The notes beneath the pieces are model-generated. The model ran no database searches and had not been told where the DNA came from. It was given only the letters and a program-made list of their open reading frames with translations. A stretch of 20,240 bases of DNA from an uncultured Oscillospiraceae bacterium (GTDB taxonomy: Bacteria; Bacillota; Clostridia; Oscillospirales; Oscillospiraceae): contig CAKUHX010000010.1 of the NCBI GenBank assembly GCA_934659475.1, positions 1-20,240 of the forward strand, given 5' to 3'. This document shows positions 6,483 to 13,688 of this stretch, in pieces (position 1 is the first letter of the stretch; each line of letters begins with the position of its first letter). Position numbers and translations under genes: made by a program.

Positions 6483-8828
6483 TCACAGCTCCCGCTTTTC
6501 GATGCGCACCATCAGGGCGGTGCGGTCGTCGGTGGCCCCCTGGGGGCTGTCGGCGATCAGGACCCGGGCCAACTCCTTGGGGCTGTCCCCCTCAAACCGT
6601 GCGAACCGCTGCTGGAGCCACCCGTCGTCCCCGGTGCCCGTCACCCCGTCGCTGACCATCAGCACGCAGTCCCCCGGAGCCAGCTGGAGGGGCAGCTTGT
6701 CCGGCCTGGCCTCGCCCCCGGCGGACAGCCCCGCGGGCAGGGCCCCGCCGGTGAGCCGCCGCACCTGATCTCCCCGGCGGATGTAGGTGGGGGCGGCCCC
6801 CAGCTTGTACACCGCCCCCTGGCCGGTGAACAGATCCACCTGCAGCAGGTCCACGGTGGTAAAGCCCCCGGCCTCCTCCCCCCGCAGGGCGAGGGCTGAG
6901 CTGACGGTGACCAGGGCGTGCTCCGTCTCCACCCCCGCCTTCAAAAACTGCTCCAGCAGGCGCACGGCCAGGGCGCTCTCCCGGTTGGCGGCGGGGCCGC
7001 TGCCCATGCCGTCGCACAGCAGCACATACAGGCTGCCGTCCGGCCCCTTGAAATAGGTGCCCACGTCACCGCTCACCGTCTCGCCGTCCTTTTTCCGGGC
7101 GGCTACCCCGGCCACCGCCATCAGCGGCTCCTGCTGGGTCAGGGAGAGGGCGTCGCCCTCCCCCTCCTCCGCCCGCAGAGGTGCCCCCAGCAGGGCGGAC
7201 AGGGCCCGCAGCTGCCGGGGCTCCTCCATCTGGCGGCAGCCCGGGCCGGACAGCTGGATGCGCAGCAGGCCCCGGCCGTCCCGGAACACCGAGGCGCCTA
7301 CCCCCTCCAGTCCAGCGGAGCGCAGCCGTTGGCGCAGGCGGCGCAGGGCCTGCTGGTCGGGCACCAGCTCCTGGGACAGCTCCGCCGCCGCGCTGCCCAG
7401 CAGGTCGGACAGCTGGGCGTACTGCCGGGCCACGGCGGCCCGGCTGGCCCGCACCCGGCTGTTGTACTGCCGGCGGTACAGCAGGGCGGCCAGCTCCCGG
7501 TCCACCTCTCCCACATAGTCCCGGAAATGGAGGCACCGGTCGGCGAACCACCCGGGAAAATCCCCCGCCCGCCCCCGGCCCCGGGCCAGGATAGCGGGCA
7601 GGGCGTGGTTCATGGCATCCATGGTGCTGGGATAGTTCTCCTGCCAGCAGTCCTTCCACCGGGGGCAGTCCCGGCACACCTGGGCCGCCGCCCGGCGGAA
7701 GATCATGGCGGAGTCCCCGTCATTGTCCGGCGTGCGGAAGGCGGCATTCACCGACTGGTACAGGCTGCGAAAGGCGGCCGCCGCCCCCTCCATCCGCTTT
7801 CGGATCAGCTGCTGGGCCTGCAGATCCGGCCCCGCCCCGGTCTGCGCTGGGGCCATCCAGGCCCCCAGGCGGCCCAGCGTCCTGCCCGGCAGCAGCAGAA
7901 ACAGGGCACAGCCCGCCAGAGCCTCATACATCACGCCGCCGGGGATCACCGCCGCCGTCCCCCATAGGGCAGCAGCCCCGCTGGCCGCGAGCCACACCGC
8001 CGCCGCCCAGATCCGGCCCCTTCCCCGGACCAGACCGGCCCCCAGGGCGGCCAGACCGTACACCGTGGCGTACAGGGGCACTCCCTTTCCCGACAGGTCC
8101 ATGGCCAGCCCCAGCAGCACCCCGGTCATGGCCCCGGCGGAGCATCCCCCCAGCCACGCGGCAGCCGCCCCTGCGGCAACGGCCAGCACCCGGCCGGCGG
8201 ACAGCCCCCCGGGCAGCTCCGCCGCCCCCAGGGACATGAGCACCCCGCACAGCAGGAGCAGCGCCCCCGCCCGGTAGGCCAGGGACTGCGCGTCCCCCCG
8301 CCGCCCGGTGCGCACGGGCTCCAGCACCACAGCAAAACCCCGCGCCGCCAAGGCGGTCAGCCCCACCTCGGCGGCAAAGGCCAGCGCCTCCTGGCTCTGC
8401 CAGCCCCCCTGGGACAGATAGACGGACCCGGTGCAGCCGTTCATGGCCGCCGCCACCAGGGGCATGGCCCAGGGCCTCTTCATGGGCTTCCAGTCCAGAA
8501 GGGCAAAGGCCGCCGCAAAGGTGAGCACCGCCGCCGCGGCGTACCGCAGCCCCCGGGCCAGGGGCAGCAGGGCAAGATAGCCGAAGCAGGCCCCCGTCAG
8601 GGCCGCCCCGCCCAGCAGACCCGGCCCGGCCGCCCCCACAAAGGCCACGGCAAAGGGGGCGCGCTCCCCCCAAATGCACGCCCCGGCCAGCACGGCGCAC
8701 AGCAGCAGGCTGCTCATGGCCTCCGCCCCCCGCAGCAGGGCGGAGGGGGTCACCCGCACCCCGGCCTCCCCTCCGGCGCGCCACTTCATGCGGCGCAGTC
8801 TGATCTGAATGGTGTCTCTGGCTGTCAT
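6483..8828 (-). CDS. spoIIE: Stage II sporulation protein E (SpoIIE serine phosphatase)
   Basis: SpoIIE is a membrane-bound PP2C-type phosphatase. In the forespore it dephosphorylates SpoIIAA and so releases sigma-F; it also takes part in polar division. From the chosen start the protein is about 781 residues (Bacillus subtilis has 827). A short basic N-terminus is followed by many hydrophobic segments over roughly residues 35-325, then a cysteine-bearing linker and the C-terminal phosphatase domain. Metal-binding motifs are visible: VSGD, CDGMGSG, MVSDGV and TDDRTAL. The start is uncertain. GTG 8897 lacks a good ribosome site; GTG 8840 has GAAGGA close by; ATG 8828 gives MTARDTIQIRL. It is monocistronic, and its presence indicates an endospore former. 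Confidence 0.93.
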   Translation of the reverse strand: MTARDTIQIRLRRMKWRAGGEAGVRVTPSALLRGAEAMSSLLLCAVLAGACIWGERAPFAVAFVGAAGPGLLGGAALTGACFGYLALLPLARGLRYAAAAVLTFAAAFALLDWKPMKRPWAMPLVAAAMNGCTGSVYLSQGGWQSQEALAFAAEVGLTALAARGFAVVLEPVRTGRRGDAQSLAYRAGALLLLCGVLMSLGAAELPGGLSAGRVLAVAAGAAAAWLGGCSAGAMTGVLLGLAMDLSGKGVPLYATVYGLAALGAGLVRGRGRIWAAAVWLAASGAAALWGTAAVIPGGVMYEALAGCALFLLLPGRTLGRLGAWMAPAQTGAGPDLQAQQLIRKRMEGAAAAFRSLYQSVNAAFRTPDNDGDSAMIFRRAAAQVCRDCPRWKDCWQENYPSTMDAMNHALPAILARGRGRAGDFPGWFADRCLHFRDYVGEVDRELAALLYRRQYNSRVRASRAAVARQYAQLSDLLGSAAAELSQELVPDQQALRRLRQRLRSAGLEGVGASVFRDGRGLLRIQLSGPGCRQMEEPRQLRALSALLGAPLRAEEGEGDALSLTQQEPLMAVAGVAARKKDGETVSGDVGTYFKGPDGSLYVLLCDGMGSGPAANRESALAVRLLEQFLKAGVETEHALVTVSSALALRGEEAGGFTTVDLLQVDLFTGQGAVYKLGAAPTYIRRGDQVRRLTGGALPAGLSAGGEARPDKLPLQLAPGDCVLMVSDGVTGTGDDGWLQQRFARFEGDSPKELARVLIADSPQGATDDRTALMVRIEKREL

Positions 8829-8965
8829 AGCGGTGCCCACGACCTTCCTTCGTATAGTCCGCCCCATGTCGGGCTTTGGAAGGCCATTATATTCCACTTT
8901 CTGGGAAAATCCCGTCGTAAACCGGCGGGATGACCCGGTAAAAAAGGCTCCGGGCGGATTTCCCC

Positions 8966-8994
8966 TTGTAATTTGCGGGGAAATAGACTACAAT
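8966..8994 (+). promoter_or_regulatory. Promoter of the Asp23/Gls24-fakA unit
   Basis: TTGTAA (8966-8971), a 17-bp spacer and TACAAT (8989-8994) form a sigma-A-like promoter about 50 bp before the gene at 9044. The -35 matches four of six bases and the -10 five of six. It is divergent from spoIIE. No convincing Spo0A box was found by eye on the opposite strand of this intergenic region. Confidence 0.65.
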
Positions 8995-9043
8995 GTATCC
9001 TGTAATAGGATCTATCCCCTTACGGAAAGGAAGGCGAGACCGA

Positions 9044-9391
9044 ATGAAGCTTCAAAACGACCTGGGCGAGATCCGCATCAGCGGCGACGTATTCACTGCC
9101 GTCACCGGCAATGCGGCCACCAACTGCTATGGGGTCAAAGGCATGGCTGTGCGCTCCAAGACCGACGGACTGGTGCACCTGCTCAAGCGTGAGTCCATGG
9201 CCAAGGGCGTGAAGGTTTATTATAATGAGAACGGCACCGTCTCCATCGAATTGCATATCATCGTGGAAAACGGGGTCAATCTGATGGCGGTGTGCCGCTC
9301 CATCATGGGCGAGGTGCGCTACGTCGTCAGCAAGACCACCGGCGTAAAGGTGCAGAACGTGGACGTCTGTGTGGACTCCATGCGTTTTTAA
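9044..9391 (+). CDS. Asp23/Gls24 family protein (YloU-like)
   Basis: This is a small cytoplasmic protein of the Asp23/Gls24 (DUF322) family, linked to envelope stress in Firmicutes. Its biochemical role is unsettled. The 115-residue product starts MKLQNDLGEIRISGDVFTA and has the family pattern TGNAATNCYGVKGMA, a central VYYNENGTVSIELHIIVENG and a C-terminal VSKTTGVKVQNVDVCVDSM. An in-frame ATG 17 codons earlier overlaps the -10 element and is rejected; ATG 9044 has AAGGAAGG nine bases upstream. It lies 29 bp before fakA, the yloU-yloV arrangement conserved in Firmicutes, so the two are probably cotranscribed. Confidence 0.92.
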   Translation: MKLQNDLGEIRISGDVFTAVTGNAATNCYGVKGMAVRSKTDGLVHLLKRESMAKGVKVYYNENGTVSIELHIIVENGVNLMAVCRSIMGEVRYVVSKTTGVKVQNVDVCVDSMRF

Positions 9392-9420
9392 GACCGCCCG
9401 CAGAAAGGAAACAACTGATT

Positions 9421-11115
9421 ATGACGAAAACCGTTGACGCAGCGGTCTTCCAGCAGATGGTCATCCATGCCGCTGCCGCGATCAATGCCCAGAAGCAGGG
9501 CATCAACGACCTGAACGTGTTCCCCGTGCCGGACGGCGACACCGGCACCAATATGTCCCTGACCATCGCCGCCGCCGCCCAGGAGATGAAGAAAAAGCGC
9601 TTCGACTCCGTGGGCTCCGCCGCCGGCGCCTGTGCCTCCGCCCTGCTGCGGGGGGCCCGGGGCAACTCCGGGGTCATCCTGTCCCTGCTGTTCCGGGGGC
9701 TGGCCAAGGCCATCAAGGAGAAAGAGACCATCGACGGCCGGGATCTGGCCCTGGCCCTGGACTACGGCGTGGCTGCCGCCTATAAGGCGGTGATGAAGCC
9801 CGCCGAGGGCACCATCCTCACCGTCTCCCGCATGTCCGCGGCCCGGGCCGCCGGCGCCGCGCGGGAGGACAACTGCTTCCAGTCCGTGCTGGAGCAGGCC
9901 ATCCAGGAGGGGCAGACCGCTCTGGCCCAGACCATCAACATGAACCCCGTGCTGAAGAAGGCCGGCGTGGTGGACGCGGGGGGCAAGGGCTTTCTGGTGA
10001 TCCTGCAGGGCATGCTGGACGAGCTGAACGGCCTGCCCATGCCGGAGGACGACTCCCCCGCCGCCCCCGCCGACAAGGCGGAGTTCAGCACCCTGGGGGA
10101 CGAGGAGATCACCTTCACCTTCGACACGGTGTTCATCGTCCGCAAGAACGAGACCACCGATCTGGACGCCTTCCGGGCCTATCTCAGTTCCATCGGCGAC
10201 TGCTTGGTCATCGGCGAGGACGACGACGCCTTCAAGGTCCACGTCCACACGGACATCCCCGGCGCCGCCCTGCTGGAGGCCCAGAAGTACGGCGTGCTGG
10301 AGCTGGCCAAGATCGAAAATATGCGCACCCAGTATGAAGAGATGGCCGCCGGCAAGACCCCCCAGAGCACCGATGACCTGGACATGGCGGAGGACTCCTT
10401 CCAGAGCTACACCCCCGTGTCCGGCGAGACGAAGCCCGCCAAGGCCGCGCCGGAGAAGAAGTTCGGCTTCGTGGCCGTGTGCGCCGGCAGGGGACTGGAG
10501 GATGTGTTCCGCGACCTGGGGGTAGACGCCATCGTGGGCGGGGGCCAGACCATGAACCCCTCTACCCAGGACATCGTAAAGGCCATCGACGCCACCCCGG
10601 CGGAGATCGTCTATGTTCTGCCCAACAATAAGAACATCATCATGGCCGCCCAACAGGCCATCCCCCTGTGTCAGGATAAGCAGGTCATCGCCATCCCCAG
10701 CAAGACCGTGCCCCAGGGCATCGCCGCCATGATGGCCGTGGACCTCGACGCCCAGGCGGAGGAAAACACTGAGAACATGACCCAGGCCCTGGCCCGGGTG
10801 CGCACAGCGGAGATCACCTACGCCGCCCGGGACTCCGACTTCGGCGGCTTCGCCATCAAGCAGGGGGACTATCTGGCTCTGGAGGAGCACCAGCTCTTCG
10901 GCACCGACCGGGACCTGAACGCCCTGCTGGGGCGGCTGGCCCGGTCCGAGGGGCACCAGGGGGCGGAGTTCATCTCCATCTTCTACGGCGAGGACGTGAA
11001 CGAGGAGCAGGCCCAACAGGCCCTGGAGGTCTTTACCGCCGCCTGTCCCAATGCGGAGATCACCCTGCTGCCCGGCGGACAGCCCGTCTACTACTATATG
11101 ATCTCGGCGGAGTAA
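9421..11115 (+). CDS. fakA: Fatty acid kinase catalytic subunit FakA (DAK2 domain, YloV-like)
   Basis: FakA phosphorylates fatty acids held by a FakB (DegV-family) carrier, which channels exogenous fatty acids into phospholipid synthesis. The product is 564 residues, close to Bacillus YloV and Staphylococcus FakA (about 550). The N-terminal DhaL-like kinase domain (about 1-205) holds NVFPVPDGDTGTNM, with the metal-binding aspartates at D38 and D40, and later RGARGNSGVILS and VVDAGGKGFL. The middle domain has KVHVHTD (H274, H276). A C-terminal DegV-like domain follows from about residue 345. The ATG at 9421 follows GAAAGGAAA. No fakB is in the window. The separate Asp23-family gene upstream supports the call. 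Confidence 0.94.
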   Translation: MTKTVDAAVFQQMVIHAAAAINAQKQGINDLNVFPVPDGDTGTNMSLTIAAAAQEMKKKRFDSVGSAAGACASALLRGARGNSGVILSLLFRGLAKAIKEKETIDGRDLALALDYGVAAAYKAVMKPAEGTILTVSRMSAARAAGAAREDNCFQSVLEQAIQEGQTALAQTINMNPVLKKAGVVDAGGKGFLVILQGMLDELNGLPMPEDDSPAAPADKAEFSTLGDEEITFTFDTVFIVRKNETTDLDAFRAYLSSIGDCLVIGEDDDAFKVHVHTDIPGAALLEAQKYGVLELAKIENMRTQYEEMAAGKTPQSTDDLDMAEDSFQSYTPVSGETKPAKAAPEKKFGFVAVCAGRGLEDVFRDLGVDAIVGGGQTMNPSTQDIVKAIDATPAEIVYVLPNNKNIIMAAQQAIPLCQDKQVIAIPSKTVPQGIAAMMAVDLDAQAEENTENMTQALARVRTAEITYAARDSDFGGFAIKQGDYLALEEHQLFGTDRDLNALLGRLARSEGHQGAEFISIFYGEDVNEEQAQQALEVFTAACPNAEITLLPGGQPVYYYMISAE

Positions 11116-11125
11116 GCTCCGCCAG

Positions 11126-11146
11126 GCCGGGGGCCGCTCCCCCGGC
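11126..11146 (+). other. GC hairpin between fakA and the tRNA gene
   Basis: GCCGGGGG pairs with CCCCCGGC around a 5-nt loop, ten bases after the fakA stop. No U-run follows and the tRNA starts five bases later. It could be a weak terminator, or a processing signal if the tRNA is cotranscribed with fakA. Confidence 0.5.
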
Positions 11147-11150
11147 ATAT

Positions 11151-11227
11151 GCGTCTGTAGCTCAGCAGGATAGAGCGTCCGCCTCCTAAGCGGAAGGCCA
11201 GCGGTTCGAATCCGCTCAGGCGTACCA
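11151..11227 (+). tRNA. tRNA-Arg (anticodon CCU), CCA encoded
   Basis: A 77-nt cloverleaf can be drawn. The acceptor arm is GCGTCTG/CAGGCGT and the D stem GCTC/GAGC. The anticodon stem TCCGC/GCGGA carries the loop CTCCTAA, so positions 34-36 read CCU and decode AGG arginine codons. The variable loop has five bases, and the T arm is AGCGG-TTCGAAT-CCGCT. The discriminator is A and CCA is encoded. The acceptor stem has two G-U wobbles, including the terminal 1-72 pair. No own promoter is obvious between fakA and the tRNA, so it may be read through from fakA. Confidence 0.95.
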
Positions 11228-11230
11228 AAA

Positions 11231-11265
11231 AGAAAGACACGATGAAGATCGTGTCTCTCTTTTTT
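11231..11265 (+). terminator. Intrinsic terminator after tRNA-Arg
   Basis: GACACGAT (11236-11243) pairs with ATCGTGTC (11248-11255) around a GAAG loop. The stem extends outward through A/T pairs with one mismatch, and six T residues follow. It closes the Asp23-fakA-tRNA unit. Confidence 0.9.
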
Positions 11266-11592
11266 GGGCTTCGGCCCGGCGGAGCGGGCCTCAGCACCAT
11301 TTAAATTATAACGGCGAAAATGAATTCCGCCTATAACAATTCTCCGCTTCGCTCCGAATTGACGCGCCACTCGGCGCGGCCGCCAGAAGGCGGCTCTTAT
11401 ATCCCGTTCGCTTTGCTTGCTCCACCCCTCGGTCTTAAAATGCCCGGGGTCGGCAAAGCCGCCCCTGCGCGATCGCTTTTGCAGCTGACCCACATCTATG
11501 ATAGAATAAAAAGGATCGATCAAAAAAATTTGAAACCGATGCAATAGATCCTCCTTCCCGCGCATTACACGGATGACAGGAGACGGAAGCCT
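11266..11592 (+). other. Non-coding, hairpin-rich stretch before the ECF sigma gene
   Basis: No plausible gene is seen in these 327 bases. They contain several short stem-loops in a row. Arms CAATTC/GAATTG lie at 11337-11361, CGCGCC/GGCGCG at 11363-11378 and GCCGCC/GGCGGC at 11379-11394. A looser pairing of GGGTC (about 11450) with GACCC (about 11487) follows. Base composition is more AT-rich and mixed than nearby genes. The right part carries candidate promoters for the sigma gene. Confidence 0.6.
11479..11507 (+). promoter_or_regulatory. Candidate sigma-A promoter of the ECF sigma operon
   Basis: TTGCAG (11479-11484), a 17-bp spacer and TAGAAT (11502-11507) lie about 85 bp upstream of the sigma factor start. 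The -10 is good (five of six), the -35 weak. A second, ECF-like candidate, TGAAAC at 11531-11536 with CTTC 17 bases on (11554-11557), lies closer to the gene and could give autoregulation. Confidence 0.4.
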
Positions 11593-12168
11593 ATGCTCAG
11601 CATGTTGATGACAACCGAATACGCTTCGGTAGAGGATCGGCACGAGCTGCAGCAGCTGCTGATCCGCATTGCCGGGGGTGAGCGTGAAGCCCTCGCGGAG
11701 CTGTACCGCCGCACGCGCTCGGCGGTGTACGGCCTTGCGCTTTCCTACCTCAAAAATGCGCACGATGCCCAGGATCTCACACAGGATGTCTATGTGCAGG
11801 TGTGGGACCGCGCGGGGCAGTACCGCCCCACCGGCTCGCCCATGGGCTGGCTGCTGACCGTGTGCCGCAATCTGTGCCTGATGCGCCTGCGGCGCGAGGA
11901 GCGCCGCACCGCGCTCAGCGAGGAGGAATGGGACGCCATTCCCGCGCAGGAGTGCGGACTGGACGCCGATGAACGCGCCCTTTTGCAGCAAGCACTGGCA
12001 GGCCTTGCGGACGAGGAACGGCGCATCGTGCTGCTCCACGCCGTTACGGGCATGAAGCACCGGGAGATCGCGGCGCTGCTGGAGCTGCCGCTTCCTACCG
12101 TCCTGTCGAAATATCACAGAGCATTGAAGAAAATGCGAGCTTATCTGGAAGGAGATGACGCCCGATGA
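11593..12168 (+). CDS. ECF-type RNA polymerase sigma factor
   Basis: An extracytoplasmic-function sigma-70 family factor that directs RNA polymerase to a small regulon in response to an envelope signal. The product is 191 residues. Region 2 (about 25-100) reads ALAELYRRTRSAVYGLALSY, then KNAHDAQDLTQDVYVQVW and MGWLLTVCRNLCLMRLRR. Region 4 (about 128-185) has LADEERRIVLLHAVTGMKHR, then REIAALLELPLPTVLSKYHR, the helix-turn-helix. It lacks sigma regions 1 and 3, as ECF factors do. The ATG at 11593 has AGGAG ten bases upstream. Its stop overlaps the next start (ATGA), so it is coupled to its likely anti-sigma partner. GCG alanine codons are more common than in flanking genes. Confidence 0.93.
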   Translation: MLSMLMTTEYASVEDRHELQQLLIRIAGGEREALAELYRRTRSAVYGLALSYLKNAHDAQDLTQDVYVQVWDRAGQYRPTGSPMGWLLTVCRNLCLMRLRREERRTALSEEEWDAIPAQECGLDADERALLQQALAGLADEERRIVLLHAVTGMKHREIAALLELPLPTVLSKYHRALKKMRAYLEGDDAR

Positions 12169-13385
12169 CCGACAGAGAACTGGAGCAGAAGCTGGCCCAG
12201 GCGTTGGAAAAGACGGCTCCCTGCGACGCGAACGGCGTTCTCTCCCGCTGTGAAGAGCGGAAAGGAACGGTAATTCCCATGACGACAAAGAAAACGACAA
12301 AGAGAAAATGGACATCGCTTATTGCCGCCTGCCTTGCGGTGGTGCTGTTCGGCGGCGGGGGGCTGTCCTACCAGCGGGCGAACGCGGTGGCCTCCGTGGT
12401 GTCGCTGGATGTGAACCCGAGCATTGAGCTGAAGGTGAATCGGAGCGAAAAGGTGCTCGCCTGCACGCCGCTCAACGAGGAAGCAAAGGCCATCCTTGCG
12501 GATATGGGCAATGGTGCGGACCTGAAGGGCGCCAAGCTGGACGTGGCGGTGAACGCCATCGTGGGCAGCCTTGTGCGCAGCGGCTACCTCAGCAGCATCT
12601 CCTCCGCCATCATGATCTCGGTGGAGGACAAGGATACCGCCCGGGCGGAGAAGCTCCAGCGGGAGCTGACAAGCACCGTAGACGGCATTTTGCAGACCAG
12701 TGAATCGCGGGCGTCCGTCCTGACCCAGACGCTGACGCAGGACGCGGGACTGGAGCAGCAGGCGCGGGAGAACAGCATTTCCACCGGGAAGGCGGCGCTG
12801 GTGGACCGCGTGCTGGCACTCAACTCCGCCCTGAAGTTTGACGCGCTGGCGAAGCTCTCGGTGGAAGAGCTCAAGGACCTCGCCGAAGCGGGCGCGCCCG
12901 CCATGCCGATCGGCACGGACAAGGCCATGGACCTTGCCGCGGCGGCGTTTGGCAAGGCCTCTGCCGCCAAGATGGCATACAGCGCGGTCGATCCCGAGCT
13001 GGACGAATCCCCCGCCCACTATGAGGTGGAGATCAAGAGCCAGAGCGGCGAGGAGTTCGAGTACAAGCTCGACGCCTACACCGGTGCGATTCTGGAGAGC
13101 AAGCGCGAGGTGGAGGACGGAACGGAGACGCCTGCGGTGCAGCCCTCCAGACCCGAGCCGCCCGCAGCAGTGCAGGACATCGGCTACACCAAGGCGAAGT
13201 CCATCGCCCTGAACCATGCGGGCGTGAGTGAAAGCAAGGCGTATGACATGGACATCGAGCTGGACGACGAGGACGGAACGCTCGTCTACGAGGTCGAGTT
13301 CAAGTCCGGCAATATGGAATACGACTACGAGATCGACGCGGCCTCCGGCGCTGTCCTCAAGCATGAGGCGGAGTTGGACGACTGA
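12165..13385 (+). CDS. Membrane anti-sigma-like protein, RsgI/SEAL-type domain plus PepSY domains
   Basis: The 406-residue product probably holds the upstream ECF sigma inactive and senses an outside signal. A cytosolic N-terminus of about 48 residues is followed by one membrane segment (about 50-70, SLIAACLAVVLFGGGGLSY). The external part starts with VASVVSLDVNPSIELKVN, the block seen in RsgI-type SEAL domains, which are reported to cut themselves between Asn and Pro (here N84-P85). A helical, charged region follows (about 155-250). Two PepSY-like repeats (about 250-315 and 338-402) each end with an EYKLDAYTGAIL- or DYEIDAASGAVL-type motif, joined by a proline-rich linker. No classical zinc anti-sigma motif (HxxxCxxC) is seen in the N-terminus. 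Anti-sigma activity is inferred from gene order and architecture. Confidence 0.82.
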   Translation: MTDRELEQKLAQALEKTAPCDANGVLSRCEERKGTVIPMTTKKTTKRKWTSLIAACLAVVLFGGGGLSYQRANAVASVVSLDVNPSIELKVNRSEKVLACTPLNEEAKAILADMGNGADLKGAKLDVAVNAIVGSLVRSGYLSSISSAIMISVEDKDTARAEKLQRELTSTVDGILQTSESRASVLTQTLTQDAGLEQQARENSISTGKAALVDRVLALNSALKFDALAKLSVEELKDLAEAGAPAMPIGTDKAMDLAAAAFGKASAAKMAYSAVDPELDESPAHYEVEIKSQSGEEFEYKLDAYTGAILESKREVEDGTETPAVQPSRPEPPAAVQDIGYTKAKSIALNHAGVSESKAYDMDIELDDEDGTLVYEVEFKSGNMEYDYEIDAASGAVLKHEAELDD

Positions 13386-13436
13386 TACGGCCGTCAAAAG
13401 TATTTCGGGAGGATCCCAGATCGAAGCCGACCGACC

Positions 13437-13475
13437 GCCGGCCGCAAGCGACATATCGCTTGCGGCCGGCTTTTT
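13437..13475 (+). terminator. Intrinsic terminator of the sigma/anti-sigma operon
   Basis: A perfect 15-bp stem (GCCGGCCGCAAGCGA at 13437-13451 with its complement at 13456-13470) has a CATA loop and five T residues after it. It lies about 50 bases after the anti-sigma stop. The next 213 bases up to the transporter hold no gene. Confidence 0.93.
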
Positions 13476-13580
13476 CATATCAAAAGCAGGGGCAGACGCC
13501 CTCATCGCCCCATAAGCCCCTTGCCAAAGGGTGCTTTAAAACGGGTGCCCCCGATCTTACACAAATTTTACATTCCCCTG

Positions 13581-13610
13581 GTGACAGATCTGACATTTTC
13601 CCGCCATACT
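13581..13610 (+). promoter_or_regulatory. Weak promoter candidate for the Na/Pi cotransporter
   Basis: GTGACA (13581-13586), an 18-bp spacer and CATACT (13605-13610) lie about 80 bases before the transporter start. Matches are five and four of six. TGACA is repeated nine bases on, which could be part of a regulator site. No recognisable Pho box was found by eye. Confidence 0.3.
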
Positions 13611-13688
13611 GATAGTTGAGCAGAGAATGCAAAGAATACGGCCGGCACAAGGACGCTGCGGCCACGGAAAAGAACAGGAATGTGTAAA

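Noticed and set aside
8829..8897. GTG start of spoIIE at 8897
   Set aside because: No Shine-Dalgarno sequence is present before it, and a TATAAT-like element lies just inside it. A start at 8840 or 8828 is more likely, although this is not settled.
9388..12315. A 975-codon open frame on the minus strand
   Set aside because: It lies opposite fakA, the tRNA and the sigma gene. It has low-complexity G/L/H/V-rich translation typical of antisense frames in GC-rich DNA, and its plus-strand genes are clear family members.
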